Shown: piece by piece, positions 60,700 to 64,000 of the stretch | Position numbering within the stretch: position 1 is the stretch's first letter | How the letters are laid out: the number at the start of each line of letters is the position of its first letter | Assembly: GCF_000614125.1 (NCBI RefSeq) | Contig: NZ_BAKJ01000016.1 | Location: 22,119 to 86,118 of the forward strand | Source: Bacteroides rodentium JCM 16496 | Lineage (GTDB): Bacteria > Bacteroidota > Bacteroidia > Bacteroidales > Bacteroidaceae | Direction: 5' to 3' | Length of the DNA: 64,000 bases | Made by a program: the position numbers and the translations under genes | Notes under the pieces: model-generated | The model's database searches: none | The model's input: only the letters and a program-made list of their open reading frames with translations | Told to the model about the DNA's origin: nothing

Positions 60700-63168
60700 C
60701 TATTTTTTCTTAAAGAACAAGCTTGCCAAATAGCCTATGACAAAACATGAAATAAAGCCGGACGCCGTGTACAAAAGCAAATGGAATGTTTGGAATCTGG
60801 CAACAAACAATTGCACGATGATACTTGCGACTATACCAATGATTGCCCCTCCGGAATTGGCGCGTTTGGTAAGCATGCCCAACATAAACAGTCCTCCCAT
60901 ACTACCCAATATGAGCCCGAGTATCTTGTTGAATTCGTCCCACAATGAAGCGATATTCCATGTTGCCATGAGAAAAGCAAAAGATAGACTAATGATTCCT
61001 ATCACACAAGTTGCCATACGTGCCGCACGTAATTCATTGCTACCCTCTCCCTTATGAAAGAAACGTGAATAAATGTCTACTATATAAGCTGTGGCTGCCG
61101 AATTCATACTGCCGCTCAAAGTGGACATTGCCGCTGCGAAGATGCCCGAAATAAGCAGCCCTACAATACCGACTGGTAATTGGGTAAAAATATACCACGG
61201 AAAAATGGCATCGCCGTTAGGAATACTGATACTCAGATTCTCAGGATACACTTTGTAATAGGCATAAAGCGCAGTGCCTATAAAGAAGAAAATCAGTGTG
61301 GCGGGAACAGTCAATATCGCATTGGTCCATACACTCTTCCGTGCCTCTTTCATCGAAGGGGTAGTGAGATAGCGCTGCACCATACTTTGGTCCGTCCCAT
61401 AGGTGGTAAGATGGGTAAAACATGCGGCAATAATGACAGTCCACATCGTAGCATCCTTCAAGTCAAAGTTCGTCGCTCCCAAATCGAACTTACCGTTTGC
61501 CACGGCAATATCAATCGTTTCACCCAATCCACCGGGAAGAGAACACGAGATGTATATCACTGCAAATATCGCTCCTCCCAACAGTATAATTACTTGAATG
61601 GCATCTGTCCATACAACCGCCTCTATTCCCCCTATCATTGTATATAGAATACTACAGACTCCCATAATACCGATACATAGGAATATATCCAATCCAGTCA
61701 CTACATTCAAAGCAATAGAGGGCAGAAAAAGCACAACGCCCATACGCCCTACCTGGAAAATAATAAAGGCCAGACTGCAAATAACCCGGATAAAAACATT
61801 GAAACGTATCTCCAGATACTCATAAGCAGTCGTTATATTCAATTTCCGGAAAAAAGGAATAAAGACATAAACAATGACGGGGGCAACAAGCACAATACCG
61901 GTATTGAACAACACATAACTCCAGTTAGTGGCATATGCCTTGGAGGGTATAGCCATGAAGGTGATGGCACTCAACGCGGTTCCGAAAAGACTCAGCCCGG
62001 CAGCCCACCACGGAATGCGTCCTCCACCCTTGAAATAGTCATTCGTACTTTTCTGGCGCCGTGAAAAGTAAATTCCAATTCCGGCCAATACGGCAAAATA
62101 ACCGATAATCACAAAGATATTGACAAGTCCCAACCCCTTTTCCAAAGGAACAATATCCCCCTGAAGGCTGTACAGTCTATTCGTTCCGGAACTGGCATTG
62201 CTACCGAGTATAACGAAGGAACGGTTTCTTTGCAAGACTTGCATGGTGTCATAGGTACCTGGAATACATTCAGACTTGACAAGAGTCTGCGTAATTGTAT
62301 GGTATTTCCATAAAGCATTCTCTTTTTTAAGATGCTGTGTATCTTCCTGCTCTTTCTGAAAAAGAAGTATATGGTTGGCTCCGCTGGCGACAGCAGCACA
62401 TATTCCTTTCGGAAAATCCAAACCTAATGGACTCCATCTGTCCAGTTGGGGGTTATAGACATATCCATCCGTCAAGCAAGAAGACAGCCCTTCTTCCGTT
62501 TCCGTCTGTCCGCCCAATAAATACAGACAAGGAGAAACGCCGTTGTTCTGTACCACGAGAATTGCATCTTCCCGGACGCTTCCCGGATAGCCTGGTAACT
62601 CTTTCCATCCTCTGGACTTGTTCGACAAATCCAGCACAAAGAAAGAATCCGATAACCTGGACGGGCTTACCGATTTTCTGCCTCCAAGCAGATATACTTT
62701 ATTGTCCAGTAGTACTCCTGCCGCGTTAGACAACGGAAAAGGAAGTGGTGGCCAATCTTCCGAAATATTCAGTTTTCCCTGCTGCATTGTGACAAGAAAC
62801 ACATCTTTGTAACACTGGGAAGAATCACGTCCTCCAATACATAAGATACCGTCAGAGAGTGTTATGGAAGCGCCATAAGCCAACGGTTTGGACAATAGTT
62901 CTTCATACAAAGTGAATCCGGCTTTTTCAGAAAGGCATACCGCATTTCTTCCCCACCGGCTATAATCGTCGGAAGTGCCGCCTACCAATATTATTTGTCC
63001 GCCAAGTACTCCGGAAAAGAGTCCCAAAGTATTATGTTCCTCATTAAGAACACTCTCGTTGCCCCACTTTATCTGCTCAGAATGAGAAGCATCTGCAGCT
63101 TTCAAGCTTTGCCCCCAAAATAAACAAAGGCATACCAATACAACACAATTACTTACAATCCGTGTCAT
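60700..63168 (-). CDS. Kelch mutarotase fused to a sodium:solute symporter
   Basis: 822 residues: signal peptide (about 1-24), then ~320 residues of kelch repeats (GQIILVGG, GILCIGGRDSS, NKVYLLGGRKS, PCLYLLGGQTE) like the cyclically permuted NanM/YjhT sialic acid mutarotase. Next comes a 13-helix SSS transporter (GYFAVLAGIGIYFS through GTALSAITFMAIPSK and SMNSAATAYIVDIYSRF). The propeller would sit in the periplasm, feeding the transport path. This architecture is known in Bacteroidetes. Cargo is inferred to be sialic acid. Confidence 0.93.
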   Translation of the reverse strand: MTRIVSNCVVLVCLCLFWGQSLKAADASHSEQIKWGNESVLNEEHNTLGLFSGVLGGQIILVGGTSDDYSRWGRNAVCLSEKAGFTLYEELLSKPLAYGASITLSDGILCIGGRDSSQCYKDVFLVTMQQGKLNISEDWPPLPFPLSNAAGVLLDNKVYLLGGRKSVSPSRLSDSFFVLDLSNKSRGWKELPGYPGSVREDAILVVQNNGVSPCLYLLGGQTETEEGLSSCLTDGYVYNPQLDRWSPLGLDFPKGICAAVASGANHILLFQKEQEDTQHLKKENALWKYHTITQTLVKSECIPGTYDTMQVLQRNRSFVILGSNASSGTNRLYSLQGDIVPLEKGLGLVNIFVIIGYFAVLAGIGIYFSRRQKSTNDYFKGGGRIPWWAAGLSLFGTALSAITFMAIPSKAYATNWSYVLFNTGIVLVAPVIVYVFIPFFRKLNITTAYEYLEIRFNVFIRVICSLAFIIFQVGRMGVVLFLPSIALNVVTGLDIFLCIGIMGVCSILYTMIGGIEAVVWTDAIQVIILLGGAIFAVIYISCSLPGGLGETIDIAVANGKFDLGATNFDLKDATMWTVIIAACFTHLTTYGTDQSMVQRYLTTPSMKEARKSVWTNAILTVPATLIFFFIGTALYAYYKVYPENLSISIPNGDAIFPWYIFTQLPVGIVGLLISGIFAAAMSTLSGSMNSAATAYIVDIYSRFFHKGEGSNELRAARMATCVIGIISLSFAFLMATWNIASLWDEFNKILGLILGSMGGLFMLGMLTKRANSGGAIIGIVASIIVQLFVARFQTFHLLLYTASGFISCFVIGYLASLFFKKK

Positions 63169-63179
63169 TTGTCATATTT

Positions 63180-63926
63180 TTATTGTGATTGACCCTTATT
63201 CTGTTCTCCTAACACCGCCCTATCATAAATCAGCTTTTTATAAACATAAAAGTGTTGCTCGATAGCATTTCTATAGCCCATTTCATCCTTATTCTTGATA
63301 AAGTTCAATAAATCGGTGTGAGTTACAATCTTTCCCTTTTTTTCCAATTCTATATTTATGGCTTCCACCCGTTCCCTCAAATTGGTTTTTACAAAGTTCA
63401 TAACCGGATGAATGATGCTTTGGAACTGTACAATCGTCTTATTCCCCGTTATTTCGTATAGTTTTGAATGGAAAGTATATTCACTGAGATTGGCATATTC
63501 GTTGTTCCCCAATGCAACACCTGCATTCACAATCTCTTCCAGTTCCATAATATCCTGCTCTTTAATATTATGAAATATGTCACTACTGATTCCTATCTCC
63601 AGGGCAACCCTGAATCCCAAAAGATCGAGAAGTGATTCCTGGCTCATAATACGGGGATCAACCACTCTCTTCATTCCTCCTAAAATGAAAGGTTCGGTTA
63701 AAATCATTCCACGACGTGTGCGACTTTCAATCATTCCCATCATTTTCAGACGGCTAAGAGCTTCCCGAAGAACACTACGAGCAACCCCCAACGCTGACGA
63801 CAACTCAATTTCGTTAGGGATAGAATCACCCACTTTCAAGTCCTGACTTCTGAAATAATTCAATAACTTGTCTTCCACTTGGTCTACCAAAGTAATCGAC
63901 TGCCCATCAATTTTTAAGTTTTCCAT
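63180..63926 (-). CDS. GntR-family (FadR-like) regulator of the sialic acid locus
   Basis: 248 residues. The winged helix at the N-terminus has NEIELSSALGVARSVLREALSRLKMMGM and the GntR wing SRTRRGMILTEP. The C-terminal all-helical FCD-type effector domain contains the metal-site residues in FHSKLYEITGNKTIVQF. It is 11 nt upstream of the transporter gene, hence the likely operon head. Ligand (sialic acid or ManNAc derivative) is inferred from context. Confidence 0.9.
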   Translation of the reverse strand: MENLKIDGQSITLVDQVEDKLLNYFRSQDLKVGDSIPNEIELSSALGVARSVLREALSRLKMMGMIESRTRRGMILTEPFILGGMKRVVDPRIMSQESLLDLLGFRVALEIGISSDIFHNIKEQDIMELEEIVNAGVALGNNEYANLSEYTFHSKLYEITGNKTIVQFQSIIHPVMNFVKTNLRERVEAINIELEKKGKIVTHTDLLNFIKNKDEMGYRNAIEQHFYVYKKLIYDRAVLGEQNKGQSQ

Positions 63927-63960
63927 ATATTAAATCGTGTTATTATTAGTCCTATTAGTA

Positions 63961-63979
63961 TTATTTGTCAGACAAATAA
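63961..63979. promoter_or_regulatory. Putative GntR operator
   Basis: TTATTTGTCAGACAAATAA is a perfect 19-bp palindrome around a central A, 34 nt before the regulator's start. TTTGTC/GACAAA fits the TnGTn-nACnA style of FadR-type sites. It overlaps a TTATTTG that could serve as the -7 element. Confidence 0.65.
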
Positions 63980-64000
63980 ATGGATAATTTTTAATAAAAG

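Overview
The window looks like a chromosome segment of a Bacteroides-type gut bacterium (Bacteroidota). Evidence: SusC/SusD pair with a sialidase, an Rnf complex followed by galE and an F-type ATPase operon in the order D-C-I-B-E-F-H-A-G, secreted proteins with AQ-ending signal peptides, and many genes preceded by the Bacteroides -7 element TAnnTTTG. I see no rRNA, tRNA, CRISPR, phage or insertion sequence. It is mostly core metabolism, with one accessory-type sialic acid utilisation locus at the right end.

Layout. 1-3319 (-): kdsB (cut by the window edge), folK and a class A penicillin-binding protein. 3953-8110 (+): pyrB-pyrI, a flavin reductase, a beta-barrel protein and glyA. 8455-12931 (-): fhs, a thioredoxin-like protein and an outer membrane barrel protein. 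13228-18031 (+): a two-component system, two related secreted proteins and an SDR sugar-nucleotide reductase. 18063-20279 (-): a PIF1-like helicase. 20447-27976 (-): ATP synthase. 28577-35434 (-): galE and the Rnf operon with an RseC-like protein. 35665-37101 (-): DUF3078-type protein. 37371-42303 (+): pyrG, yidC, MATE exporter. 43406-45595 (+): S9 peptidase lipoprotein. 45894-47948 (-): three damaged genes (ppx/gppA-like, glycosyltransferase, LpxH-like phosphoesterase). 48154-49647 (-): proS. 49763-63926 (-): sialic acid locus, with a GntR regulator, a kelch-mutarotase/sodium symporter fusion, NanA, SusC, SusD, sialidase, a lyxose-isomerase-type cupin, aldose epimerase, phosphoesterase and NanQ-like protein.

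Two window-wide patterns stand out. First, five intergenic tandem arrays (3664-3835, 14764-14851, 35555-35664, 45681-45792, 48032-48141) have unrelated sequences but exactly the same 22-bp period, often with a dyad in each unit or between units. I do not recognise this as a named family. Second, thirteen genes, including atpA, atpB, atpC, atpD, rnfA and yidC, are split by sixteen small losses, nearly always one base from a CC, GG or TT run and five times at a CCWGG site. Simultaneous loss of these core genes is implausible, so I read them as systematic sequencing or consensus errors and give each gene's restored extent. The 45.9-48 kb locus differs: it has larger internal deletions.

Bioenergetically, Rnf (ferredoxin:NAD oxidoreductase, an ion pump) and the ATP synthase lie side by side. 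The c-subunit lacks the usual sodium-ligand residues, suggesting proton coupling.
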